In this document: in pieces, positions 15,715 through 24,122 of the stretch
Layout of the letters: every line of letters begins with the position of its first letter
Position numbering within the stretch: the stretch's first letter is position 1
Assembly (NCBI GenBank): GCA_023512345.1
Contig: JAILZT010000016.1
Span: 1 to 64,000 of the forward strand
Direction: 5' to 3'
Source: Paenibacillus sp.
Lineage (GTDB): Bacteria; Bacillota; Bacilli; Paenibacillales; Paenibacillaceae
Length of the DNA: 64,000 nucleotides
Position numbers and translations under genes: made by a program
Notes under the pieces: generated by a model
The model's database searches: none
The model's input: only the letters and a program-made list of their open reading frames with translations
Told to the model about the DNA's origin: nothing

Positions 15715-17619
15715 TTAATTGTATTCTAAATAATCCACATAAGCATCCCAGGTCCCGTTATCGGTGGTTACGATTAGTTTTACCTCCTGACTTCCGGTGG
15801 CATGGGTGATATTAGACAAGGTTTGGACTGTCGGCGTAGTTCCGGTGAAGTAAAAGGAACCGACTGTCGTCCCTCCGATTTGTAAATCTACTCTGGCGGT
15901 GCTGGTGTTATTCGAAGCCCCCCGGACTGAAAAACTATGGGTCGGGTTGGCAAAATATTGATTGTATGCAGAATTATCACTATTGGCGTATAAAGCGACT
16001 CCATTGAAAGGGGAACTGATAATTCCGGCGTAAGTACCACTAAGGTTCATATTCTCAGCTTCAACCCTTGTTCCGGTGGAAGCTGTATTGGCTGTAAACT
16101 TCCAGTAATCGAAATTAAACAGATTGCTGGTGCCTGATCCGGTGAACACCAGGAACAGCTTGTGAACTCCCGCGGCATTGCTGACCGTGGTTTCTACTTC
16201 CTGCCATGTTTGTGTTCCCCCAGTAGAAGGGACATTAAGCGTTCCAACGAGCTTACCCGTTGCACTGTCTATGCGAATTTCTATTTTGCCGCCTACTGTG
16301 GAAGCCACATTCGCTTTGAACGTCTTGGCTCCGCTGGAACCAAAGTCCGCATTGCCTACTGCAACCCAGTCTCCATTGTTAATACTGGTTACATCCATAT
16401 TGCTTGTCGGTCCGCCGGCAGCCTGAGTAGCCTCGGTTGCAATACCTGCATTCCAACCGATGGTTTCAGCTTCGACCCTGATGTATGGATTAAGATTGGC
16501 AATCTGGGTGATGCCCGCCATGTCTCCCTGAACCTCTTGGATAGTTCCGTCGGAATTATGCGTGAGCTTATTAATATGCGGGGACCGGTAACCTTTTCCA
16601 TCTCCCAGTAGCGCTTTGCTGACGGTCTGGGCATGATACACGACATACCATTGGTTATTAAAGTTGAATACCGCATGGTGATTATTCCCGCCGACTCCAA
16701 AGAAGGTATATGGATTTTTTAGAAAATGTCCGGTATACGTAAAAGGGCCCGTAGGACTGCTGCTCACCATATATCCGATCTCACCTGCCGGGTAGGCTGA
16801 CGGATGCGTGCCGGAAAAATTGATGCAATAAGAGTAATAGTATTTGCCGTTGTACTTGTGAATTCCTGAATCTTCAAACATATAAGGCGCATCGATTGTG
16901 GTTGCGCTTCCAACAATGCTGGTCATATCTGTACCTAATTTTAACACTCGTGCTGTTTTGGGATTGGCAATGGATGCTGTATCCGAGGTATTGGGTATGC
17001 CTCCCCCACAATATAGATATCCGGTACCGTCATCGTCCACCAATACTGCTGGGTCAAACAGCCATGTCACTCCGGACATTCCGGCTGTGCTGGTAGTAAC
17101 AAGCGCTTTGCCGAGCGGATCTGTCCATGGTCCAAGAGGAGAGTTAGCGGTTAACACGCCAATTCCTGAGGCCCCATTTGCAAAATACAGGAAGAACTTA
17201 TCTACGCCATTGATCTTTTTCGTTGCCACTGAAGGTGCCCAAGAGAGGGAGGCCCATTTGGCAATACCGGTTCCATTATTGGCATTATTGGCTCCTGCGA
17301 CCGGAATGGCACCATGGTCTGTCCAGTTCACCATATCTGCTGACGAGATGACATTGACTTTATTCAGCGCGCTGAAGTCATTATCTTTAATTGATCCGTC
17401 ACTGTTATAGACATACGCATCGCTAGACATATACACATAGACTCTTCCGTTAAAGGTTAATGCAAAAGGATCGGCTCCCAGTTTATGATCCATCAGCGGA
17501 TTGGAATTCCCCGGAAGTTTTGCAGTTGCACTATTCGCAGCATACACAGACATCATGGGCAGACAGCCTAGCAATAAGGCAAACGTTAATACAAAAACCG
17601 AGAGCTTTTTTAACATCAA
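15715..17619 (-). CDS. xynD: secreted GH43 arabinoxylan arabinofuranohydrolase with two C-terminal carbohydrate-binding modules
   Basis: The 634-residue product starts with a signal peptide (to about residue 28, VYAA). The GH43 five-bladed propeller covers about 35-380 and is very close to Bacillus subtilis XynD, as far as I recall that sequence. Expected catalytic residues are D50 (base, HKLGADPFAL), D189 (WLFDPAV) and E249 (YMFEDSGIHK); their spacing agrees with BsAXH-m2,3. A CBM6-like module (about 385-510, NPYIRVEAET…NLFNFDYWKF) follows. A second beta-sandwich (about 515-634, VEAENMNLSGTYAG…WDAYVDYLEY) resembles CBM36, a calcium-dependent xylan binder absent from the Bacillus protein. It should remove arabinose side chains from arabinoxylan outside the cell. 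A cre-like site precedes it. Confidence 0.9.
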   Translation of the reverse strand: MMLKKLSVFVLTFALLLGCLPMMSVYAANSATAKLPGNSNPLMDHKLGADPFALTFNGRVYVYMSSDAYVYNSDGSIKDNDFSALNKVNVISSADMVNWTDHGAIPVAGANNANNGTGIAKWASLSWAPSVATKKINGVDKFFLYFANGASGIGVLTANSPLGPWTDPLGKALVTTSTAGMSGVTWLFDPAVLVDDDGTGYLYCGGGIPNTSDTASIANPKTARVLKLGTDMTSIVGSATTIDAPYMFEDSGIHKYNGKYYYSYCINFSGTHPSAYPAGEIGYMVSSSPTGPFTYTGHFLKNPYTFFGVGGNNHHAVFNFNNQWYVVYHAQTVSKALLGDGKGYRSPHINKLTHNSDGTIQEVQGDMAGITQIANLNPYIRVEAETIGWNAGIATEATQAAGGPTSNMDVTSINNGDWVAVGNADFGSSGAKTFKANVASTVGGKIEIRIDSATGKLVGTLNVPSTGGTQTWQEVETTVSNAAGVHKLFLVFTGSGTSNLFNFDYWKFTANTASTGTRVEAENMNLSGTYAGIISSPFNGVALYANSDNSAYNQYFANPTHSFSVRGASNNTSTARVDLQIGGTTVGSFYFTGTTPTVQTLSNITHATGSQEVKLIVTTDNGTWDAYVDYLEYN

Positions 17620-17639
17620 TAGACCTCCATAATATAAAA

Positions 17640-17653
17640 TGTAATCGCTTCCA
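17640..17653. promoter_or_regulatory. cre-like site (catabolite repression) upstream of xynD
   Basis: TGTAATCGCTTCCA matches the CcpA consensus TGWAANCGNTNWCA at all but one position. It lies 21 bases upstream of the xynD start codon. Confidence 0.55.
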
Positions 17654-17794
17654 AAGATATGATGAAAAAACTCAGCAGGTACTCCGCCCTCCTTTCGATG
17701 TGGATAATATACATAATTCTGCTAATAAATGTTATTCGAGTTCATCTTATTATAGTTGTCACGCTGAAACAATGTAGTTTCTTGTTTAAAAAGT

Positions 17795-18106
17795 TTAATT
17801 TTTTTTGCATTTTCCTGCCAAAAAAAGCCGGCGTAAAAGCGCCTGGCTGCTCTCCTCTGCTTCTATTAAGGTGCGTAAGTCAAATGCTAATCGAAGCATC
17901 ACCTCACTAAAGACAGTTGCAGTAACCTTTATCTCGGATGGATAAAACGGGAAATTCGCACCTGCCCTTACTGAAAGTACATGCACTTCACCCTTCGCAT
18001 GACTTAAAAGATGTTGTCGCCAACGTTTTTGTTTTGGGTCTTCTCTTTTTTTCTCATATTGAGTTGCTTGCTTATCAAAGATACGTATTAACTCCTGCTT
18101 CTCCAC
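17795..18106 (-). pseudogene. methyltransferase N-terminal fragment, probably frameshifted
   Basis: The frame begins like a small SAM methyltransferase (MEKQELIRIFDKQATQYEKK, …EVHVLSVRAGANFPFYP, …KVTATVFSEVMLRLA). The motif I glycines are altered (VRAGA for VGAGA), and after residue 78 the sequence becomes unrelated and stops at 103, half the usual length. There is no methyl-acceptor half. I read it as truncated and inactive. Confidence 0.6.
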
Positions 18107-18344
18107 TAATCCCCCACCTTACTATAGGCGAAGTCTTCATGATTTTTTAATAACAATCGACACTTTGTAGTTCGCATATCCTCCCCTAATTCTTTCATTG
18201 TGACACGGCTATTTTTAGATCGTATTTAATATCATTTCCTTTCATAATTAAAGTCAAATCATCCAAAGACCTGATTTTATATATGTAAGTTAAATGGTCT
18301 CTAAGGTACAATAATTATATAACAAAAGATAAGGAGCTAATATT

Positions 18345-19106
18345 ATGAAAGTTAGATTGATAAGAAATGCAACTTTGGTTGTTGAATATGCAGGTAAGAA
18401 ATTTTTGGTTGATCCATTCTTGGCAGAGAAGGGAACTCTTCCGCCATTTCCTGCTTTGACTAAAAATGAACAATATAACCCTTTAGTTCCCTTGCCGATA
18501 TCGTTTGACGATTTAATTAAGGGTGTAGATGCAATTATTGTTACTCATTTACACTATGACCACTTCGATGAAACTGCCAAAGAAGTGCTGCCAAAAAACG
18601 TAAAAATGTTTGTACAAAATGAAGAAGATGCTATAGAACTCAAAAAAGCCGGCTTCCTAGATGTTGAAGTTTTAACGGAAGGAACATCCTTCGAAGGTAT
18701 CCAATTAGTGAAAACGAAAGGCGAACACGGAAGAGGAGAGATCTTACCCATGGTAGGAGTAGTTTGTGGTGTTGTTTTTAAACATCCAGATGAGAAAACA
18801 TTATATGTCGCCGGAGATACTGTATGGTACGAAGACGTTCAGGAAGAAATCGAAACCCACCAACCGGAAATCATTGTGGTTAATGGAGGAGATGTCCAAC
18901 TCACAGAAGGCGGCTCTCTGATTATGGGAAAAGACGATATTTATGAAGTGCATAAGGCTGCCCCTAACGCGATGATTGTTTCAGTTCACATGGAAGCAGT
19001 AAATCACTGGACCTTGTCAAGAGCAGAGTTAAAAAGCTTCCTAAATGAAAAAGGGATTACTTCTAATGTATTAGTGCCGGATGACGGCGAATCTTATATA
19101 TTCTAA
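18345..19106 (+). CDS. MBL-fold (UlaG-like) metallo-hydrolase
   Basis: The 253-residue protein carries the metallo-beta-lactamase signature THLHYDHFD (H68, H70, D72, H73), further ligands near GEHGRG and AGDTVW, and HMEAVNHW towards the C-terminus. It resembles UlaG/YtkL-type lactonases or phosphodiesterases; the substrate is unknown. GATAAGGAG lies 9 bases before the ATG. It is monocistronic with a strong terminator. Confidence 0.85.
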   Translation: MKVRLIRNATLVVEYAGKKFLVDPFLAEKGTLPPFPALTKNEQYNPLVPLPISFDDLIKGVDAIIVTHLHYDHFDETAKEVLPKNVKMFVQNEEDAIELKKAGFLDVEVLTEGTSFEGIQLVKTKGEHGRGEILPMVGVVCGVVFKHPDEKTLYVAGDTVWYEDVQEEIETHQPEIIVVNGGDVQLTEGGSLIMGKDDIYEVHKAAPNAMIVSVHMEAVNHWTLSRAELKSFLNEKGITSNVLVPDDGESYIF

Positions 19107-19141
19107 TATATAAGGATTACTGTTCACCTATAAATTCGAAT

Positions 19142-19175
19142 AACAGCAGCCGGAACCTCCGGCTGCTGTTATTTG
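19142..19175 (+). terminator. terminator of the MBL-fold gene
   Basis: AACAGCAGCCGGA pairs with TCCGGCTGCTGTT, 13 bp, followed by ATTTGCC. Confidence 0.7.
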
Positions 19176-19196
19176 CCATAGCCCCCTACCGTATTC

Positions 19197-19226
19197 AAAA
19201 AACGACTCAGCCTCGGCTGAATCGTC
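19197..19226 (-). terminator. terminator of the thioredoxin-like gene
   Basis: On the minus strand GATTCAGCC / GGCTGAGTC form a 9-bp stem followed by TTTTTT. Confidence 0.7.
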
Positions 19227-19238
19227 ACCACTAGTGAA

Positions 19239-19574
19239 TTATTCATTATAAATCTGATAAATATGATCCAGCTTTTCCTTCAACAGTGATAAACGAACAA
19301 ATCTATCTTCCCTCAAATACTCTTTTTGTTCGATGAACAAGAGCATCATCGGAGCACTCAGAATGAGAAACTTCCCTGTTACCTCTTCGACTTTGCTGGC
19401 ATCAATATGCCCGAGACCGATAAGTGGATAATGGGACAAGAGTTCTTTTAGTTTGGGTAACAGTGCGTGGCATATGCTGCAATCGGGCTTGGATATATAT
19501 ATAAAGCTCAGTTCGTAATTCTTAAGAAAATCCTCGATTTCCCATAGCGTAGTCAAATCATATACCTTTTTCAT
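19239..19574 (-). CDS. thioredoxin-like protein
   Basis: The 111-residue single-domain protein has the active-site motif DCSIC (C32-x-x-C35) after a beta strand, and the cis-Pro region (ILSAPMMLLF) in the expected place. It should be a cytosolic thiol-disulfide reductase, close to the short YtpP/YbdE-type thioredoxins of Bacillus. It has its own terminator. The neighbouring rhodanese scrap suggests a former sulfur/thiol cluster. Confidence 0.85.
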   Translation of the reverse strand: MKKVYDLTTLWEIEDFLKNYELSFIYISKPDCSICHALLPKLKELLSHYPLIGLGHIDASKVEEVTGKFLILSAPMMLLFIEQKEYLREDRFVRLSLLKEKLDHIYQIYNE

Positions 19575-19638
19575 TAAGAAACCTCATTTCACTTGACCAA
19601 CACTGGTCGTAATATTCACCCCTAAATACCTTACCGTT

Positions 19639-19735
19639 TTAATAAATTACCTGACCTGCCCCAAGTCCGCCGTTCAGATGTGCGATCTTGGCAATACCAT
19701 GCTTCAGCAGTATTTTTGCAGCTCTGTTTGGGCAA
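19639..19735 (-). pseudogene. C-terminal fragment of a rhodanese-domain protein
   Basis: The frame CPNRAAKILLKHGIAKIAHL, then NGGLGAGQVIY and stop, follows the rhodanese active-site loop (C-x-x-x-R-S/A) and the LNGG turn. Only the last third of a single domain remains. Upstream it runs into the intergenic repeat cluster. Confidence 0.6.
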
Positions 19736-19740
19736 TTGTA

Positions 19741-19985
19741 CCTTACGGGTGACCGACTTGGGTTGCGGACCAGTTCTTTGGCGAAATAGAGGGAAAAATG
19801 CCCGCTAATACCGACTAAATCGCCTTTATTTTGAGATTAAAGGGAAAATACCCCTCTAATTTTACCCATATCGCCCCAAAATGGTATATCCTCAAAATTA
19901 GCGGGCAAAATTCCCTCTAATTGCCCAAAAGGGGTGACGGGCGCAGAAAAAGAGGGAGAAAATCCCTCTATTTGGGCGTAACGGC
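19741..19985. repeat. cluster of inverted repeats built on the AGAGGG / CCCTCT motif
   Basis: ATAGAGGGAAAAATGCCCGC at 19786 is mirrored by GCGGGCAAAATTCCCTCTAA at 19901. A third and fourth version occur at about 19850-19864 (AGGGAAAATACCCCTCTAA) and 19951-19971 (AGAGGGAGAAAATCCCTCTAT). The region is non-coding and highly foldable, like interspersed intergenic repeats (REP/MITE-like). Confidence 0.65.
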
Positions 19986-20229
19986 TTCTTTCCTTCCAGT
20001 CACCTGTCAAGCACTGATTTTAGTGAGGTTCGATCGGCAGATTGAATCTCCTCTTCAGTTGCACCAGTAGGCAGCACAATTCCTGGTAATGGGTGATCTT
20101 GAATCCTTCTTCTTTGGAGACACTTGCTTCCGAATGCATCATCAGGCTTTCTACAGCAAGATTTCATACTTCTAGCATGCCTACAAGGGTCATCAGATAG
20201 CATTTTTTTCATGCTTAATTCAGAAACTC
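19986..20229. other. stretch with no supported gene
   Basis: A minus-strand frame of 77 codons overlaps the end of the GH4 gene, but it contains Cys/Arg-rich low-quality sequence and no ribosome site. A second minus frame gives a protein-like scrap (EASVSKEEGFKITHYQEL…). I consider both decayed remains. Confidence 0.35.
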
Positions 20230-21552
20230 TCACTTATAAAATTGAGGAAGGTACTCTCGATGGGCTGCCAACATTTCATCCAGGACGACTTTTGCGACAT
20301 CACCGCTTGTAACAAGAGGATTCAGTGTGAAAGCCTGCAAGGCGGTCGCATAATCTCCAGTAACAGCTGCTTCAACCGTAAGCTCTTCCATCGCCTTCAT
20401 CACTTGCAGTAACCCCCGCTGAGCTGGCGGGAACGTTCCAAAGTGAACTGGCTCCGCCCCGTGCGCCGTAATAATACTCGTTACTTCGATAGCGCACTCG
20501 TAAGGCAGATCACTGATCGTTCCGCGATTACGTGTATTAACCACCATTCTTGTACCTTTATTGTTGTGAATCGAATTGATGATTTCGCAGGCTGCATCGC
20601 TGTAGTAAGCCCCTCCGCGTTTCTCCAGTTCCTTGGGCTTGAAGTCGAGGTTTGGATCTTTATAGAGTTCAAACAAACTCTCCTCCAGACGCTTGACTAC
20701 CTGTCCGCGGGTCCCTTCCCCGTTTGCTTCTTCCAGTTCCTCTTTTAGCATACTGTCGGTCATGTAGTAGTAACGGTGATAAGGACAAGGAAGCATCTCC
20801 AATTGGGCGATCTGTTCAGGCAAAAACCGCATTTCTTTAATGTTCTCAACCAATTTCTCCGGTTTGGCATCCGGCCCGTACATTATATCGATAACGTCGC
20901 CTGTAAGCTCTTCCCCGTTTCGGCCATAAACCTTATGCCAATGTAGATGGTTAATGCCGGCAAATTTGAAGAATAGATCTTCTTCCGCCTTCTCAATCAC
21001 AGCTGCCTCGTTCTTTGCCGCAATGATCGGAACGTTGCATAACCCAATTACTTTTTCCCACTGCCCGTACCGAAGTACGGCTTCCGTAACCATTCCTGCA
21101 GGATTGGTAAAGTTGATCAGCCAGGCATTTGGACACAGTTCTTTCATGTCTTCAACGATCTCAAGTACGACCGGGATGGTACGAAACGCCTTCAGTATGC
21201 CGCCTGCTCCGTTCGTTTCCTGTCCAATCATACCGTGACGAAGGGGAATCGTCTCGTCTTTAATACGCGCATCCAGCAAACCTACCCGGAATTGGGTAGT
21301 AACGAAATCCGCATCCGCAAGAGCCTGTCTTCGATCGAGGGTTAGGTGAATCTCGCATTCGATTCCCGCGGCCTTTACCATTCGTTTCGCCATGGCGCCT
21401 ACAATTTCAAGCTTTTCTTTACCCGCCTCTATGTCCACCAACCATAATTCGCTGACCGGGAGTTCATGGTGCCGTTTGATAAACCCTTCGATTAACTCCG
21501 GAGTGTAGCTGGAACCGCCGCCGATGGTCACGATTTTCAATTTCTTATTCAA
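20230..21552 (-). CDS. licH: GH4 6-phospho-beta-glucosidase
   Basis: The 440-residue enzyme has an N-terminal NAD-binding GGGSSYTPEL (11-20) and the GH4 metal/catalytic residues C172 (GLCNVPI) and H202 (GINHLHWH). These families use NAD+ and Mn2+ to hydrolyse 6-phospho-glycosides through an oxidation-elimination route. It acts in the cytosol on PTS-imported cellobiose- or lichenan-derived sugars; alpha- versus beta-specificity is inferred from overall likeness to LicH/CelF. Divergent from a LacI regulator that probably controls it. No PTS gene is adjacent. Confidence 0.88.
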   Translation of the reverse strand: MNKKLKIVTIGGGSSYTPELIEGFIKRHHELPVSELWLVDIEAGKEKLEIVGAMAKRMVKAAGIECEIHLTLDRRQALADADFVTTQFRVGLLDARIKDETIPLRHGMIGQETNGAGGILKAFRTIPVVLEIVEDMKELCPNAWLINFTNPAGMVTEAVLRYGQWEKVIGLCNVPIIAAKNEAAVIEKAEEDLFFKFAGINHLHWHKVYGRNGEELTGDVIDIMYGPDAKPEKLVENIKEMRFLPEQIAQLEMLPCPYHRYYYMTDSMLKEELEEANGEGTRGQVVKRLEESLFELYKDPNLDFKPKELEKRGGAYYSDAACEIINSIHNNKGTRMVVNTRNRGTISDLPYECAIEVTSIITAHGAEPVHFGTFPPAQRGLLQVMKAMEELTVEAAVTGDYATALQAFTLNPLVTSGDVAKVVLDEMLAAHREYLPQFYK

Positions 21553-21706
21553 TGAGAACGCCTCCTGTATACGTTATTTTATCTACATTTACAACTTAAT
21601 TTATGAAATGGATTACAGGTCAAGCCCGATTCGCTGTATATTGAATATTTCGCTGAATCCGGTTAGTATCAGACCTGCACATACTATGCCTAAGAGGTGA
21701 GAACCC

Positions 21707-22681
21707 ATGACCAATATTCAGGAGATCGCACGGCTTGCCGGCGTATCCACTACGACAGTCTCGCGCGTGATTAATCAACATCCGTATGTAAATGAAACCA
21801 AGCGTAAGGAGATACTTAAAATCATTGAACGTCTGGATTATGTACCCAACTCCAGTGCAAAGTCCCTCAAAAAGGGAATGACTCGAATTATTGGGGTTTT
21901 GACCGGGATTTATACGAACCTATCCACATCTTTCATCCAAGCTTTTAATGCCAGCGCGCAAAAGTATGGGTTTAATGTGATGCTGTTTATTACGAACGGA
22001 GACCGCCAGCAAGAACTCGTTGCGCTTGAAATGCTGCGCAGCAAGCAGTTGGATGCCTTAGTTTGTCTCTTTCGAACCAACGAATGGGATGTCATCGAAT
22101 CCTATGCCAAATACGGTCCTATTGTAACTTGGCAGCGGCTTGTGAGCGATATGATTCCTTCCGTTTTCATGGACCAATATCAGGGTTATATGCTGGGGCT
22201 TGAGTACCTCTATACAAAAGGATATCGCAGGATCGCGAACGTATTTTCTTCAAAGGGATTAAACACACCTGAACGGATTAGAGCCTTTAACGATTTTGCG
22301 TTCAAGTATCAGTTGAAAGCTGATGAATTTCCGGATTTTCACGATAAATTTACCATTTTTGATGGAGAAGAGGTTGCGAGATGGTGGATGAAACAGACGA
22401 ACAGACCAGATGCCATCGCTTGTTCAAACGACAATGTGGCTGCTGGACTCCTTACCGAACTTCGGCGTTCGGGTTTCTCCACTCCGGATGACATCGGCAT
22501 ATTGGGATTCGACAACACCGATCTGGCTCATCTTCTTGACCTGACAACTATCCACTATCCTGCAAACAAACAGGCAGAAAACGCCGTTTATATTATTCTG
22601 GATATGCTGGGTCAGCATGTATCGGAAGTTCATGTATTGGAATTTGAACTGATCGAACGAAAATCTACTAAGTCCTCATGA
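21707..22681 (+). CDS. LacI-family transcriptional regulator
   Basis: The 324-residue protein has an N-terminal LacI helix-turn-helix (NIQEIARLAGVSTTTVSRVI, 3-22) and hinge, then a periplasmic-binding-protein-like sensor domain (IIGVLTGIYTNLSTSFIQAF…; CSNDNVAAGLL; GILGFDNTDLAHLL). GCCTAAGAGGTGAGAACCC precedes the ATG. Its position divergent from the GH4 gene points to control by a phosphosugar or disaccharide. No clear palindrome was found in the 150-bp intergenic region. Confidence 0.9.
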   Translation: MTNIQEIARLAGVSTTTVSRVINQHPYVNETKRKEILKIIERLDYVPNSSAKSLKKGMTRIIGVLTGIYTNLSTSFIQAFNASAQKYGFNVMLFITNGDRQQELVALEMLRSKQLDALVCLFRTNEWDVIESYAKYGPIVTWQRLVSDMIPSVFMDQYQGYMLGLEYLYTKGYRRIANVFSSKGLNTPERIRAFNDFAFKYQLKADEFPDFHDKFTIFDGEEVARWWMKQTNRPDAIACSNDNVAAGLLTELRRSGFSTPDDIGILGFDNTDLAHLLDLTTIHYPANKQAENAVYIILDMLGQHVSEVHVLEFELIERKSTKSS

Positions 22682-22704
22682 TTTTAATCACCGTCATATT
22701 ACCG

Positions 22705-23028
22705 TTACATATGTTGAAGTCCCCAATCTCGCATTTGTAATAGAATTGGGGTGAGACTTTTCCCTTTATCCGACAACGAGTATTCTACACGGGGTGGCAC
22801 TTCAGCAAAAGTAACTCGATTGACCATCCCATCCTCTTCCAATTCACGCAACTGACGTGTCAATGTACGATGTGTTACTGAAGAAAGCTTTTTCTGTAGC
22901 TGATTAAACCGGATCATGTCATTATTTATAAGATGATATAAAATCAAAATTTTCCACTTTCCGCCGATGATATTGACTGTAAACTCGACTGGACATAGGC
23001 TGCAATTTTCCGAAAGTTTGGTCTCCAT
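22705..23028 (-). CDS. HxlR-family transcriptional regulator
   Basis: The protein is about 107 residues from the preferred ATG at 23028 (GGGGGAAAA upstream); an earlier ATG at 23070 lacks a site. It has the HxlR winged helix (NIIGGKWKILILYHLI; LTRQLRELEEDGMVNR; YSLSDKGKSL). C9 and C12 lie just before the fold, as the redox-sensing Cys does in YodB/CatR/HypR. I infer a quinone- or thiol-stress sensor for the divergent NmrA-like reductase. The intergenic GTACTTACATAAAGT near 23080 resembles a YodB-type half-site. Confidence 0.85.
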   Translation of the reverse strand: METKLSENCSLCPVEFTVNIIGGKWKILILYHLINNDMIRFNQLQKKLSSVTHRTLTRQLRELEEDGMVNRVTFAEVPPRVEYSLSDKGKSLTPILLQMRDWGLQHM

Positions 23029-23171
23029 TAGTTTTCCCCCAATAGTATCACTAGAGATACTAGATATCATTAATGTGCGTACTTACATAAAGTTTGTTAG
23101 TTGTTTATTATCAATATAACATTTAGTTCGATACTGAACCAATGAACTTACTATAAGGAGTTGTTGGATAT

Positions 23172-24056
23172 ATGGAATCCATTTTGGTTTATGGAGCATC
23201 AGGGGTACAAGGTGGCGCAGTAGCAAGATTGTTAGTCTCTAAAGGGGTAACTGTTCGTTCAATTACACGTCAGGAGAAAAACGCAGTGGTTCTGAAAGAA
23301 CAAGGTATTGATGCTTATGTTGGTGACTTGTCCGTACTAGAGACCTTGAAAGAAGTTAACGCTGGTGTTGATAAAGTTTTCTTGAATATGCCAATTGAGT
23401 ATGACACAGCCTTGATCAAACTACACATCACCAATGCTGTTGAAGCCGCAAAGCAAGCAAACGTGAAATTGATCGTCGTAAATTCGAATGGCTTCTTGCC
23501 GGAACAACTTACCGATAATAGAACATTGGATGTAAAGCGCGAAATGATCGAATATGTACAACAAAGCGGCATTCCGACCATCTTGGTAAAACCAACACTG
23601 TACATGGAGAACTTCTTGATACCAGGGCTTATCAATAATGGGATGCTCTTCTACCCTGTGCCAGCGGATAAATCTATTCCTTGGATCAACTCCGATGACG
23701 CGGCGCAATATCATTATTATGCATTAAGTCATCCTGAGTTGGCAGGTCAAACGATACTGGCTCCAGGGCCGGAAGCACTGACTGGTGCAGAACTGGGGGA
23801 TCGCTTTACACAAGCGCTGGGACAAGATGTCTCATTCCAGTCTCTGAACTACGATGACTTCGAAGCATCTCTCACGCCGCTGATGGGAGAAAAACAAGCA
23901 TCTGGTGTTGCAGGCTTCTACCGTTGGATTGGAACCAATATTGATTCCCTGAACTATTATGACATTAAGGATCGCGTGATTGTCCCTGATCTCCAACTGA
24001 CCACGCTGGAAGATTGGTTGCAACAACCGCACATTAATAAAATGCTTCGTTCTTAA
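23172..24056 (+). CDS. NmrA-like NAD(P)-binding oxidoreductase
   Basis: The 294-residue atypical SDR has the NAD(P) motif VYGASGVQGGAVARLL (4-19) and the layout of QOR2/YtfG-like quinone reductases or NmrA sensors: NMPIEYD, VNSNGFLP, TILVKPTLYMENFL. It lacks the classic YxxxK pair. ATAAGGAGTTGTTGGAT precedes the ATG. With the divergent HxlR gene it forms a regulator-reductase pair, likely against quinones or other electrophiles. Confidence 0.85.
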   Translation: MESILVYGASGVQGGAVARLLVSKGVTVRSITRQEKNAVVLKEQGIDAYVGDLSVLETLKEVNAGVDKVFLNMPIEYDTALIKLHITNAVEAAKQANVKLIVVNSNGFLPEQLTDNRTLDVKREMIEYVQQSGIPTILVKPTLYMENFLIPGLINNGMLFYPVPADKSIPWINSDDAAQYHYYALSHPELAGQTILAPGPEALTGAELGDRFTQALGQDVSFQSLNYDDFEASLTPLMGEKQASGVAGFYRWIGTNIDSLNYYDIKDRVIVPDLQLTTLEDWLQQPHINKMLRS

Positions 24057-24084
24057 GAGGTTCTGGTCGGTCAGTCTAAAATTT

Positions 24085-24113
24085 TAAAGGCAACCCTAGC
24101 TGGTTGCCTTTTG
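24085..24113. terminator. bidirectional terminator between NmrA and MFS genes
   Basis: AAAGGCAACC and GGTTGCCTTTT form a 9-bp stem with loop CTAGCT, shared by converging genes. Confidence 0.8.
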
Positions 24114-24122
24114 CATATATTG

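Noticed and set aside
16162..17410. Plus-strand frames within xynD
   Set aside because: They are antisense shadows of a well-supported GH43 gene.
20000..20233. Minus-strand 77-codon frame after the GH4 gene
   Set aside because: Cys/Arg-rich, no ribosome site, and a different frame of the same strand looks more protein-like; both seem decayed.
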